A stretch of DNA of 64,000 nt from Nocardioides phosphati (lineage in GTDB: Bacteria; Actinomycetota; Actinomycetes; Propionibacteriales; Nocardioidaceae): contig NZ_BMNI01000001.1 in assembly GCF_014646375.1 (NCBI RefSeq), forward strand, positions 579,949 to 643,948, read 5' to 3'. Position 1 is the first letter of the stretch. Each line of letters begins with the position of its first letter. Positions 41,855 through 51,250 of the stretch are shown in pieces. The translations under genes and the position numbers were made by a program. The notes beneath the pieces are model-generated. The model saw nothing but the letters and a program-made list of their open reading frames with translations, was not told where the DNA came from and searched no databases.

Positions 41855-42211
41855 ATGCGAGGACGTCGGTGGGGCTGGGCCGTCGTGCGCGGACGGTCCA
41901 TGGAGCCGGGCCTGCACGAAGGGGACCGGCTGCTGGTCCGCTGGGGCCGCGAGCCACGCCCGGGCGACGTCGTCCTGGCCCGGTTCGTCGACGGCACCCT
42001 CGCGGTGAAGCGCGCGACCGAGCGGCGTACGACGAGGACGGGCGCGCCGGGCTGGTGGCTGCTCAGCGACAACGCGGCCGAGGGCGTCGACTCGCGCCAC
42101 CGCGGAGTGGTCCCCGCGGAGGACGTCCTGGCCGTCGCCCGACTGGTGAGGCGTGGATGCCGGTTGCATCACATTCCCGCTCCGCCCGTGTCGGAGCGCG
42201 CGCCCTTGTGA
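41855..42211 (+). CDS. sodX: Ni-SOD maturation protease (S26 signal-peptidase-like)
   Basis: A 118-residue S26-family peptidase without a membrane anchor. The catalytic Ser is in GRSMEPGL and the catalytic Lys in LAVKRATE; WWLLSDNAAEGVDSRHRG matches the conserved box with SxDSR-like sequence. Location beside sodN identifies it as the peptidase that trims the Ni-SOD propeptide to expose His1. The ATG at 41855 gives the usual short N-terminus. Confidence 0.92.
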   Translation: MRGRRWGWAVVRGRSMEPGLHEGDRLLVRWGREPRPGDVVLARFVDGTLAVKRATERRTTRTGAPGWWLLSDNAAEGVDSRHRGVVPAEDVLAVARLVRRGCRLHHIPAPPVSERAPL

Positions 42212-42309
42212 AAGGATGGCGGGCGAGGGTGAACCCCCTTTCCGGCTGCTCCGCGACACACCATTCGCGTCGAGCGGCGCTCCCGAATCTGCCGAACGCC
42301 CCGAAAGTC

Positions 42310-43518
<1,209 letters not shown>

Positions 43519-43541
43519 CCTGACTCGGTAGGTTTGGCGGC

Positions 43542-44510
43542 ATGTTCGCCGTCTACGCCGAGTCGTTCAACGCCGAGTCCCCGCTTGACGGGCTGGTGGT
43601 GGGGGAGCGCCCCGACCCGATCGCCCCGGATGGGTGGACGACGGTCACCGTCAAGGCCGCGTCCCTCAACCACCACGACCTGTGGTCGCTCAAGGGCGTC
43701 GGGCTCAAGGCCGACCGGCTGCCGATGATCCTGGGCTGTGACGCCGCCGGCCTCGACGAGGACGGCAACGAGGTCGTCGTCCACGCGGTGATCAGCTCGC
43801 CCGACTGGGTCGGGGACGAGACGCTCGACCCGAAGCGGTCGCTGCTGTCCGAGCTGCACCAGGGCACGTTCGCCGACAAGGTCGTGGTGCCCCGCCGCAA
43901 CGTCGTCCCGAAGCCGCGCAGCATGAGCTTCGAGGAGGCCGCGTGCCTGCCGACGGCGTGGCTCACGGCGTACCGGATGCTCTTCACGCAGGGCGGCCTG
44001 AAGGCCGGCGACTCGGTCCTCGTGCAGGGCGCCGGCGGCGGCGTCGCGACCGCCTGCATCGTGCTTGCGCGGGCCGGTGGCCTGCGCGTCTACGCGACGT
44101 CGCGCGACGAGGTGAAGCGGAAGAAGGCGCTCGAGATCGGCGCCCACGAGGTCTTCGACTCCAACGAGCGGCTGCCGGTCAAGGTCGACGCGGTCATGGA
44201 GACGATCGGCCGGGCGACCTGGGAGCACTCGATCCGCTCGCTGCGTCCCGGCGGCAAGCTCGTGACCTCGGGCAACACCTCGGGTCCGAACCTCGACAAC
44301 GCGATGCTGCCGCACATCTTCTTCCTGCAGCTGCAGGTGATCGGCTCGACGATGGGCACGCGTGCGGAGCTCGCCTCGCTCGTGCAGATGCTCGACGCGA
44401 CCGGTCACAAGCCGCTCATCGACCACACCGTGCCGATGGAGCAGGCGCGCGACGCGTTCGCCGCGCTCCACGCCGGCGACGTCTTCGGCAAGATCATCCT
44501 CACCCGATGA
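43542..44510 (+). CDS. zinc-binding dehydrogenase / quinone oxidoreductase-like (MDR family)
   Basis: A 322-residue medium-chain dehydrogenase/reductase. The N-terminal catalytic domain has SLNHHDLWSLKGVG and LGCDAAG; the Rossmann motif is VLVQGAGGGVATACIVLARA. Catalytic zinc ligands (Cys and His-Glu) are incomplete, so it is closer to zinc-independent NADPH:quinone reductases. Its stop overlaps the next gene by four bases, so it forms an operon with an SDR enzyme. Confidence 0.87.
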   Translation: MFAVYAESFNAESPLDGLVVGERPDPIAPDGWTTVTVKAASLNHHDLWSLKGVGLKADRLPMILGCDAAGLDEDGNEVVVHAVISSPDWVGDETLDPKRSLLSELHQGTFADKVVVPRRNVVPKPRSMSFEEAACLPTAWLTAYRMLFTQGGLKAGDSVLVQGAGGGVATACIVLARAGGLRVYATSRDEVKRKKALEIGAHEVFDSNERLPVKVDAVMETIGRATWEHSIRSLRPGGKLVTSGNTSGPNLDNAMLPHIFFLQLQVIGSTMGTRAELASLVQMLDATGHKPLIDHTVPMEQARDAFAALHAGDVFGKIILTR

Positions 44511-45202
44511 CGCGCGTCCACCTGGTCACCGGCGCGGGCTCCGGCATCGGCGCGTGCGTCGCCGACGCGCTGCACGCCCGCGGCGACGAGCTCGTGCTCC
44601 TCGCCCGCTCCGTCGAGCGTGCGCACGAGCTCCAGCAGCGGTACGACGGGGCCCGCGTCGTCGTCGCCGACCTCGCCGACCCGGCGCACCTCGAGCACGC
44701 GCTGGCCGGCGCGAACCTGCCGCCGCACCTCGACTCGGTGCTGCACGTCGCGGGCGTCGTCGACCTCGCAGCGGCGCACGACCTGACCTTCGACGAGGTC
44801 CGGTCGCAGGTCGACGTCAACCTCGTCGCGCCGATGGTGCTCACCAGCCTCTGCCTCCCCGCGCTGCGCGCCGCCCGCGGGACGGTCGTCTTCGTCAACA
44901 GCGGCGCCGGCCTCAACGCGCACCCCACGTGGGGTGCCTACGCGGCGTCCAAGTTCGGGCTGCGCGGCTTCGCCGACGCGCTGCGCGGCGAGGAGGCGCC
45001 CCACGGCGTCCGCGTGACCAGCGTCTTCCCGGGCCGCACGGCGACGCCGATGCAGGAGAAGGTCCACGAGCAGGAGGACGCGGCGTACGACGCGGAGCGG
45101 TGGATCCAGCCGGAGACCGTGGCCGCGACGATCCTCCACGTGCTCGACCTGCCGCGCGACGCGGCGATGCCCGAGGTCAGCGTCCGTCCCGGTCCGCGCT
45201 GA
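44507..45202 (+). CDS. short-chain dehydrogenase/reductase
   Basis: A 231-residue classical SDR. TGAGSGIGACVADAL is the cofactor-binding motif, LHVAGVVD corresponds to the NNAG region, and YAASK holds the catalytic Tyr and Lys with Ser in VNSGAG. The cofactor-specifying residue after the second strand (LARS) favours NADP. An ATGA overlap couples it to the MDR gene. Substrate unknown. Confidence 0.9.
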   Translation: MTRVHLVTGAGSGIGACVADALHARGDELVLLARSVERAHELQQRYDGARVVVADLADPAHLEHALAGANLPPHLDSVLHVAGVVDLAAAHDLTFDEVRSQVDVNLVAPMVLTSLCLPALRAARGTVVFVNSGAGLNAHPTWGAYAASKFGLRGFADALRGEEAPHGVRVTSVFPGRTATPMQEKVHEQEDAAYDAERWIQPETVAATILHVLDLPRDAAMPEVSVRPGPR

Positions 45203-45217
45203 CGCTGCCCGGCACGA

Positions 45218-45745
45218 TCAGTCCGCCGCACGCTCCGTCGGTGGGCTGTGCCGCTCCTCGTTGCCGTGGCCGGGGTCGAGGTCACGGCACGCCGAGAGGC
45301 GCAGCGGGGCCGCCGGCGGCCGGCCGTCGACGCGCACCGGCTCGGTGGTGAGGCACACGTGGTCGCCGCCTTCGTCGAGCAGCGCCACCCGGCGTACGAC
45401 GAGGCGGGCGGGCACGTCGGCGAGCAGCGGTACGCCGTGTGGTCCGGCCTCCGTCGCCAGCCCGGCCAGCTTGTCGGTGTCGTCGCCGCTGAGGGTGCCG
45501 AAGCGCTCGGCGAGGTCGTGCTGCTCCGCGCCGAGGAAGTGCACCGCGAGGTGGGTGGAGTGGAGCGCGAGCCGATAGGTGTGGTTGGCCTTGGAGAGCC
45601 ACACCGAGTAGCGGGGCGGGTCGATGCTCGACTGGCTGTGGAAGCCGACCAGACAGCCTCCGCGCTCGTCGCCGTCGGCGGTCGTGAGGACGATCATCGC
45701 CGGGTCGGTCGCGGCGGCGAGGGCGTCGAAGGCGTCACTGCTCAT
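45218..45745 (-). CDS. flavin reductase family (FMN-binding split-barrel) protein
   Basis: A 175-residue protein with a flavin-reductase-like domain: DPAMIVLTTADGDERGGCLVGFHSQSS and the RYSVWLSKANHT segment are typical, as is AVHFLGAEQHDLAERFG. It probably reduces FMN with NAD(P)H or binds flavin. It overlaps the RibD-like gene by 11 bases and is downstream of it, hinting at a shared flavin or deazaflavin-type role. The C-terminal ~15 residues are low complexity. Confidence 0.82.
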   Translation of the reverse strand: MSSDAFDALAAATDPAMIVLTTADGDERGGCLVGFHSQSSIDPPRYSVWLSKANHTYRLALHSTHLAVHFLGAEQHDLAERFGTLSGDDTDKLAGLATEAGPHGVPLLADVPARLVVRRVALLDEGGDHVCLTTEPVRVDGRPPAAPLRLSACRDLDPGHGNEERHSPPTERAAD

Positions 45746-46505
45746 GCGGGGGCACCTCGCCGCGTTCGTAGCGGAGGAAGAGCGTGTTGCCCTCCTGCTG
45801 CACGTGGCGGAGCGTGAAGCCGGTCAGCGGGGCGCCCGGGGGAGCGACCGCGACGGGCAGCGGGTCGCCTCCCATGAGGGGCGAGAGGGTCAGCAGCAGC
45901 TCGTCGAGGTGGCCGCCGGCGACCAGCTCGCCGAGCAGCGTCGGACCGCCCTCGGTGAGCACCACCGAGGCGCCGCGTGCGGCGAGCTCGTGCAGGGCAA
46001 GGCCCGGGTCCACGCGCTCGTCACCGGCGACGATCACCTCCGCGGCGTCGCGGGCCCGCGCGAGGCGCTCCGGGTCGGCCGCCTCACAGGTCACGAGGAA
46101 GGGCGGCTGCTCCAGGGCAGGATCGGTGAAGGCGCGCCCCTCCCAGTCGAGGTCGAGGGACCGGCTCACGACCGCCAGCCGAGGGAACGGCGGCTTGCCC
46201 TGGTCGCGGCGGGTCTGGGCCCGCGCCTTCGGCAGCAGCAGCGGTCCGTAGCCCTCACGCCGGATCGTCTCCGCCCCGACCAGCACCACGTCGGCCACCG
46301 TGCGCATCGCCAGGAAGAGCGCCGCGTCCGGCTCGGTCGAGAGTGCCGCCACGCGGCCGCCGATCGCCGCAGAGCCGTCGAGGCCGCCGACCATGTTGGC
46401 CAGCACCCAGCAGGGCCCGCGCGGGTCCGAGCGGTCGACGGCGACGTACGGCGCCAGGGGGTCGTCGAGGTGGGTGGTCGCTCCGAGGACGTCCATGGGC
46501 TCCAT
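45735..46505 (-). CDS. RibD C-terminal domain (pyrimidine reductase-like) protein
   Basis: A 256-residue reductase of the dihydrofolate-reductase-like RibD_C family. Features are VLANMVGGLDGSAAI, MRTVADVVLVGAETIRREGYGPL and VVLTEGGPTLLGELVA. It lacks the deaminase half of true RibD, and no other riboflavin genes adjoin, so it may be a paralogue with another substrate. The ATG at 46505 (MEPMDV) is used; a second ATG at 46496 is possible. It overlaps the flavin reductase gene by 11 bases. Confidence 0.87.
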   Translation of the reverse strand: MEPMDVLGATTHLDDPLAPYVAVDRSDPRGPCWVLANMVGGLDGSAAIGGRVAALSTEPDAALFLAMRTVADVVLVGAETIRREGYGPLLLPKARAQTRRDQGKPPFPRLAVVSRSLDLDWEGRAFTDPALEQPPFLVTCEAADPERLARARDAAEVIVAGDERVDPGLALHELAARGASVVLTEGGPTLLGELVAGGHLDELLLTLSPLMGGDPLPVAVAPPGAPLTGFTLRHVQQEGNTLFLRYERGEVPPHEQ

Positions 46506-46605
46506 GCTGGCACCGGCCCCAAGGGAATTGATTGGCGCCTGCAGTGGTTGCTGCCCCAGAATTGACCGACGCGTCACTTGCCGGACGCTGTCGGATCTCC
46601 GGGGC

Positions 46606-46630
46606 CCCGTTCGTGGACAGAGTGAACGGG
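46606..46630. promoter_or_regulatory. inverted repeat upstream of MFS gene
   Basis: CCCGTTC-N11-GAACGGG is a perfect 7-bp dyad 44 bases before the MFS start. It could be an operator for the exporter. No adjacent regulator gene is present. Confidence 0.3.
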
Positions 46631-46673
46631 CGGCTTCAGGCCACCCCGCGCCCTCCCTGAAAGGCCCCCCACC

Positions 46674-48149
46674 ATGTCTGCTTCCCTCGAGGCTGATCCG
46701 ATCCAGACGACGGTCGCCGCGACACCCGACTCGCCCGACGCACCCTTCAAGACCCCGCTGGTGGTCAAGCTCCTCGTCGCAGCCACCTTCGTCGTGATCC
46801 TCAACGAGACCACGATGATCAACGCGCTGCCGAGCCTCATGCGCGACTTCGGCATCGACCAGCGCACCAGCCAGTGGGTCAACACCGTCTTCATGCTCAC
46901 CATGGCGTCGGTCATCCCGCTGACCGGCTGGTTCCTGCAGCGGGTCACGACGCGCACGGCGTTCACCGTCGCCATGGCGACGTTCTGCACCGGCACGTTC
47001 CTCGGCATGGTCGCGCCGACGTACGCCGCCCTGCTCGTGGCCCGGGCGGTCCAGGGCGCCGGCACCGCGGTGATGATGCCGCTGCTGATGACCACGGTCA
47101 TGACGGTCATCCCGATGGCCCACCGTGGCCGCGTGATGGGCAACATGATGATGGCGATCTCGGTCGCCCCCGCGCTCGGCCCGACCACGTCCGGGCTGCT
47201 CCTCGAGCTCGGCTCGTGGCGCCTGATCTTCGCGGTGATCCTCCCGCTCGCGGTCGTCATGGGCCTCGTCGGCCGCCGGCTGGTCGAGAACATCGGCGAG
47301 CCGAAGGCCGGTCCGGTCAGCTGGCTCAGCGTGCTGCTCGCGGGCTCGGGCTTCGCGAACCTGGTCTACGGCCTCAGCAACTTCGGTGTGGGCTCCCTCG
47401 CCAAGCCGGTCGGCTTCACGGTCCTCGGCGTGCTGCTCGTCGGCGCCTTCGTCGCGTACCAGATCGTCCTCCAGGGTCGCGGCGGTCCGCTGCTCGACCT
47501 GCGCACCCTCCGGATCCGCACCTACGCCACCGCGGTCCTGCTGATGTGCGCGGCGTTCATGGCGTTCTTCGGCGCCATGGTCCTGCTGCCGTCGTACCTG
47601 CAGGAGTACCGCCACCTCAGCACCCTGAAGACCGGCCTGCTCGTCATGCCGGGTGGCCTCGCGATGGGCCTGCTGGGCCCCCGCGTCGGCAAGGTCTTCG
47701 ACCGGCTCGGCACCCGACCGCTGGTCATCCCGGGCGCGGCCGGTCTCGTCGCGGCCCTGGTCGCGCTGGCCGAGGTGATCGACCTGGACACGCCGTACTG
47801 GCTGATCGTGGTCCTGCACGTCGCCCTGATGAGCTGCCTGGCCTGCGTCTTCACCCCGGTCTTCACGCTCGGCCTGGGCGCCCTTCCGCAGGAGCTCTAC
47901 TCGCACGGCAGCTCGCTGCTCGCCACGCTCCAGCAGGTAGCGGGCGCGGCCGGCATGGCGCTGCTCATCGCGATCCTGCAGAGCCGTGCGAAGCACCTCG
48001 CCGTGTCCGGGCTGGACGCGCCGAACGCCTTCGTCGGCGGTCTCGACTGGGCCCTGATGACCGGCGCGGGGTTCGGCCTGGTCGTCCTGCTGATGGCGCT
48101 GCTGCTGCCGGCGCGGGCCGCGAGCACGGCCGGCGGCGCCGCGCACTGA
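46674..48149 (+). CDS. MFS transporter, DHA2 (drug/proton antiporter) family
   Basis: A 491-residue membrane protein with the 14-helix DHA2 plan. Motif A-like and motif C-like segments are visible: WVNTVFMLTMASVIPLTGW, HRGRVMGNMMMAISVAPALGPTTSGLL (motif C, antiporter signature). The short soluble N-terminus is ~25 residues. It probably exports drugs or metabolites in exchange for protons. The ATG at 46674 follows CTGAAAGG. A terminator follows. Confidence 0.92.
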   Translation: MSASLEADPIQTTVAATPDSPDAPFKTPLVVKLLVAATFVVILNETTMINALPSLMRDFGIDQRTSQWVNTVFMLTMASVIPLTGWFLQRVTTRTAFTVAMATFCTGTFLGMVAPTYAALLVARAVQGAGTAVMMPLLMTTVMTVIPMAHRGRVMGNMMMAISVAPALGPTTSGLLLELGSWRLIFAVILPLAVVMGLVGRRLVENIGEPKAGPVSWLSVLLAGSGFANLVYGLSNFGVGSLAKPVGFTVLGVLLVGAFVAYQIVLQGRGGPLLDLRTLRIRTYATAVLLMCAAFMAFFGAMVLLPSYLQEYRHLSTLKTGLLVMPGGLAMGLLGPRVGKVFDRLGTRPLVIPGAAGLVAALVALAEVIDLDTPYWLIVVLHVALMSCLACVFTPVFTLGLGALPQELYSHGSSLLATLQQVAGAAGMALLIAILQSRAKHLAVSGLDAPNAFVGGLDWALMTGAGFGLVVLLMALLLPARAASTAGGAAH

Positions 48150-48164
48150 TCCAGCTCCACCCGG

Positions 48165-48206
48165 AGGGGTGGGCTCCCCGTCACTGATGGCGAGGGGCCC
48201 ACCCCT
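48165..48206 (+). terminator. hairpin terminator after MFS gene
   Basis: AGGGGTGGGC pairs with GCCCACCCCT over 10 bp, with further inner CCCC/GGGG pairing; TTTCG follows. It lies between convergent genes and may act both ways. Confidence 0.75.
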
Positions 48207-48221
48207 TTCGTGCGGGGTGGG

Positions 48222-49304
48222 TCAGGCCTCGTCGAGGAACGCGTCGAGGATCGGCCACGAGACCTCGGCCGCCTTCGGGCCCGCGATCAGGCCGAGGTGG
48301 GAGAGGCCGTCGGCGGCGGCGTACCGCGCGCCGGGGACCGACCGCGTGCCGGCCTGGACCGCGGGGCCGGGGCCGATCGCGTCGGTGCGGCTGCCGACGA
48401 GGAGCACCCGGGTGCGGATCGCGGCGAGCCGGACGGTGCGGTTGTGCGAGAGGTTCACGACGCCCTTGGCCAGCTCGTCGCGGCACATCAGGCGGGTGTG
48501 GATCTGGTGGTAGAGCCGCGCGGGGTAGCCGGGCATCGCCCCGATGAAGTTGTCGATCGCGGTGGTGCGCGCGAGCGTCTCGGTGTCGAGGATGTTCTGC
48601 GCGAGGAAGAGCGGCTTCTTCAGCTCGCGCGTCGGGGCCATCGCCCGGAACATGGCGCGCGTGAGGTGCCGCGGGACGCCACCCATCAGGCCGGTCGGGA
48701 GCGTCATCACGTCGGAGCCCACCACGCGGTCGAGGTAGCGCAGCGGCTGCACGGCCGGGATCAGCCGGTAGTCGATCGGCGTGCCGAACGCCGTGATCGA
48801 GGCGATCGGGAGCGTCGGGTGCGCGGCGGCGGTCAGCAGGCTGCAGGTGCCGCCGAGCGACCACGCCACGATGTCGACGGGAGCGCCGTCGTGCTCCTCC
48901 GAGACGCGGCGCACGGCGCCGGGGATGATGTCGTCGATGAAGTCCTCGAACCCCATGCGGCGGTCGGCGAAAGTCATCTCGCCGTAGTCCACGACGTACG
49001 TCGCGTGGCCGCGCCCGACGAGGTGTGCGGCGAGGCTCTGGCCCGGGCGCAGGTCGTAGCAGTTGGTGCCGACGGCCTGGGGCGGGACGAGCAGCACCGG
49101 GCGCGGCTTGCTGTGCGGCTTCGGGCCCAGGTAGCGACGCAGCTGCCGGTGCGGCTCGTCGGAGAGCACGTGTTGCGGCAGGCCGGCGTACTGCTCGATG
49201 CCCTCGCCGAACGGCGAGATCGCCCACGCGTTGCGCGCGGCGCGCGCGATCGTCGCGACGAGCGGGGAGGGGGCCTGGCTCACGGGCACGAGGTCGGTGG
49301 TCAC
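48222..49304 (-). CDS. PHA synthase-like alpha/beta hydrolase
   Basis: A 360-residue protein of the PhaC-like alpha/beta-hydrolase group: PVLLVPPQAVGTNCYDLRPGQSLAAHLVGRGHATYVVDYGEM is characteristic. The nucleophile motif is VAWSLGG, with Ser rather than the Cys of true PHA synthases, so polymerase activity is unlikely; the His is in GLSHLGL. The GTG at 49304 overlaps the TetR stop (GTGA); an ATG at 49319 is also possible. It probably works in lipid or acyl metabolism with the adjacent desaturase system. Confidence 0.82.
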   Translation of the reverse strand: MTTDLVPVSQAPSPLVATIARAARNAWAISPFGEGIEQYAGLPQHVLSDEPHRQLRRYLGPKPHSKPRPVLLVPPQAVGTNCYDLRPGQSLAAHLVGRGHATYVVDYGEMTFADRRMGFEDFIDDIIPGAVRRVSEEHDGAPVDIVAWSLGGTCSLLTAAAHPTLPIASITAFGTPIDYRLIPAVQPLRYLDRVVGSDVMTLPTGLMGGVPRHLTRAMFRAMAPTRELKKPLFLAQNILDTETLARTTAIDNFIGAMPGYPARLYHQIHTRLMCRDELAKGVVNLSHNRTVRLAAIRTRVLLVGSRTDAIGPGPAVQAGTRSVPGARYAAADGLSHLGLIAGPKAAEVSWPILDAFLDEA

Positions 49305-49951
49305 TTGCTGGAGTCCCATCGGAGAGTGCCGACCAGCACCATGTGCAGCTGGCGGCGGGCGGTGTCGGCGATGCGGCGTGTCTCGGCGGCGCTGCCGGAC
49401 CTGCTTAGCTCCTCGGCGCGGATCAGCATCGCGTTGACGAGCAGGTTGGCGAGGATCGCCAGGTCCGCGGAGGACCACGCACGGGTGAGCTCGACGTGGG
49501 CGAGGTCGGTGGCCAGCTCGCGCTCGACGAGCTGGAGCTGGTGGCGCACGGCCTCGCGTACGGCGGGCGGCCCGGCGAGCAGCTCCCGCGCGATGAAGCG
49601 CAGGTGCCGGTCGCTCTGGCCGGCGTGCGTGACAAGTGCGTCGATGGACTTGTCCGCGATCGAGACGGCGAGGTCCCACTCGGTGGCGGTCGCGTCGTCC
49701 GGGATGGTGCGCGCGTCGCGCAGCAGGGCCCGGAGGGCGTCGAAGGACTCCGTCACCAGCGTGAGCCCGAGCTCGTCGATGCTGGCGAAGTGGCGGTAGA
49801 AGGCGGTCGGCACGATGCCGATCTCCTTCGCGACCTGGCGCAGGGAGAGGGCCGCGAGCCCGCCCTCCTCCGCGAGGCCGAGGGCCGCGTCGAGGATCGC
49901 ACGGCGCGTGCGCTCCTTCTGCTCGCTGCGCGAGACCCCTGGCGTCGTCAT
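49301..49951 (-). CDS. TetR family transcriptional regulator
   Basis: A 216-residue TetR repressor. The N-terminal HTH (residues ~12-58) is TRRAILDAALGLAEEGGLAALSLRQVAKEIGIVPTAFYRHFASIDEL; the C-terminal ligand domain is helical. It is divergent from the desaturase operon and translationally coupled to the downstream hydrolase. Two related palindromes in the intergenic region suggest it represses both itself and the desaturase genes, probably in response to an acyl ligand. Confidence 0.92.
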   Translation of the reverse strand: MTTPGVSRSEQKERTRRAILDAALGLAEEGGLAALSLRQVAKEIGIVPTAFYRHFASIDELGLTLVTESFDALRALLRDARTIPDDATATEWDLAVSIADKSIDALVTHAGQSDRHLRFIARELLAGPPAVREAVRHQLQLVERELATDLAHVELTRAWSSADLAILANLLVNAMLIRAEELSRSGSAAETRRIADTARRQLHMVLVGTLRWDSSK

Positions 49952-49967
49952 GGACTCATTCTACCGC

Positions 49968-49987
49968 CAGTGAACGTCCGTGCACTG
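49968..49987. promoter_or_regulatory. candidate TetR operator 1 (near tetR start)
   Basis: CAGTGAAC-GTCC-GTGCACTG is an 8-bp dyad with one mismatch and a 4-base spacer. It shares the TGAAC-N4-GTxCA core with operator 2 and lies 16 bases before the TetR start. Confidence 0.6.
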
Positions 49988-50015
49988 AAAGTGGGCGGCA
50001 TCACCTCGGGCCGGG

Positions 50016-50045
50016 TTGACCCGGACAGCGTCGGTTGGTCATAGT
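50016..50045 (+). promoter_or_regulatory. predicted promoter of the desaturase operon
   Basis: TTGACC at 50016-50021 and CATAGT at 50040-50045 are separated by 18 bases and resemble housekeeping -35 and -10 boxes. The predicted start point falls inside the following palindrome. Confidence 0.5.
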
Positions 50046-50069
50046 TTCGGTGAACAGCCGTTCACCGAA
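50046..50069. promoter_or_regulatory. candidate TetR operator 2 (desaturase promoter)
   Basis: TTCGGTGAAC-AGCC-GTTCACCGAA is a perfect 10-bp inverted repeat with a 4-base spacer. It sits just after the predicted -10 and 38 bases before the reductase start. A further half-site, GTTCACC, lies at 50079-50085. Confidence 0.75.
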
Positions 50070-50106
50070 GAAACGAGTGTTCACCCAAACTTCGAAAGGA
50101 GCCCCC

Positions 50107-51219
50107 ATGTCCCGCATGAAGGTCCTGACCTCGTCCCGGATGGGCCGCCGCTTCCTGGACTCCTCCTTTGCCGCCGCCCTCGCGACTCCGCACGGTGTCG
50201 ACCGCTACGTCGAGATGCTCGACCCGCTCTGGTCCCGCACGGAGACGCGCGCCGAGGTCACCGACGTCGAGCGCAAGACGGCCGACAGCGTCACGCTCAC
50301 GCTGCGCCCCAACGCCAGCTGGGCCGGCTTCAAGGCCGGCCAGTTCGTCAAGCTCTCCGTCGAGATCGACGGCATCCGGCGCACGCGCTGCTACTCGCCG
50401 GCCAACTCGCAGTTCCGCCGCGACGGCCGGATCGAGCTGACCATCAAGGTCGACCCGAAGGGCCTCGTCTCGCCGTGGCTGCTCGCCAACGCGACCCCGG
50501 GCATGCTCGTCCAGATCTCGCCCGCCCAGGGTGACTTCCACATCCCGCTGCCCCACCCGCGCAGCATCCTGCTGATCAGCGGTGGCTCCGGCATCACGCC
50601 CGTGATGTCGATGCTGCGCACGCTGACCGACCGCGCCTACATCGGCAAGGTCACGTTCCTGCACTACGCGTTCACCGAGGACGACGTCATCTACCGCGAC
50701 GAGCTCGCGGAGATCGAGGCGAAGTACGAAGGCGTCCGGATCATCCGCGCCTACACGAACGCCGACAACGGCGACCTGCAGGGCTTCTTCAGCAAGGAGC
50801 ACCTGGTCGCCGCGGACAAGCACTACGCCGAGGCCGAGACGTTCCTCTGTGGCCCGATGCCGCTGATGGACAGCGTCCGCGCCGTCTTCGAGGCCGAGGG
50901 CATCTCCGACCGGCTCCACCTGGAGCAGTTCGCCGCCCCGACCCGCACGGTCCCGACCGACGAGGCCACCGGCGAGCTGGTCTTCGCCGCCTCGGGCGCC
51001 AAGGCCGACAACAACGGCCAGACGATCCTCGAGCAGGCCGAGGCTGCGGGCCTCAACCCGGACTACGGCTGCCGCATCGGCATCTGCAACGCCTGTGTGA
51101 GCACGAAGCTGACGGGCATCACGCGCAACGTCCTGACCGGCGACATCAACACCGACAACGACGTCAACATCAAGCCGTGCATCTCGGCTCCGTGTGGCGA
51201 CGTCTCCATCGACCTCTGA
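50107..51219 (+). CDS. ferredoxin-NADP reductase-type oxidoreductase (desaturase electron donor)
   Basis: A 370-residue flavo-iron-sulfur protein: FAD domain (RCYSPANSQ, ~residues 98-106), NAD(P) domain (LLISGGSGITPVMSMLRTL), and C-terminal plant-type [2Fe-2S] domain with C-x4-C-x2-C (YGCRIGICNACVS) and a distal Cys (KPCISAPCG). It corresponds to Rv3230c of M. tuberculosis, which feeds electrons to the stearoyl-CoA desaturase DesA3. The ATG at 50107 follows AAAGGAG. It is the first gene of the operon with the desaturase. Confidence 0.92.
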   Translation: MSRMKVLTSSRMGRRFLDSSFAAALATPHGVDRYVEMLDPLWSRTETRAEVTDVERKTADSVTLTLRPNASWAGFKAGQFVKLSVEIDGIRRTRCYSPANSQFRRDGRIELTIKVDPKGLVSPWLLANATPGMLVQISPAQGDFHIPLPHPRSILLISGGSGITPVMSMLRTLTDRAYIGKVTFLHYAFTEDDVIYRDELAEIEAKYEGVRIIRAYTNADNGDLQGFFSKEHLVAADKHYAEAETFLCGPMPLMDSVRAVFEAEGISDRLHLEQFAAPTRTVPTDEATGELVFAASGAKADNNGQTILEQAEAAGLNPDYGCRIGICNACVSTKLTGITRNVLTGDINTDNDVNIKPCISAPCGDVSIDL

Positions 51220-51250
51220 TCACTCAGACCCGACTTTCTCAGGAGTTCCC

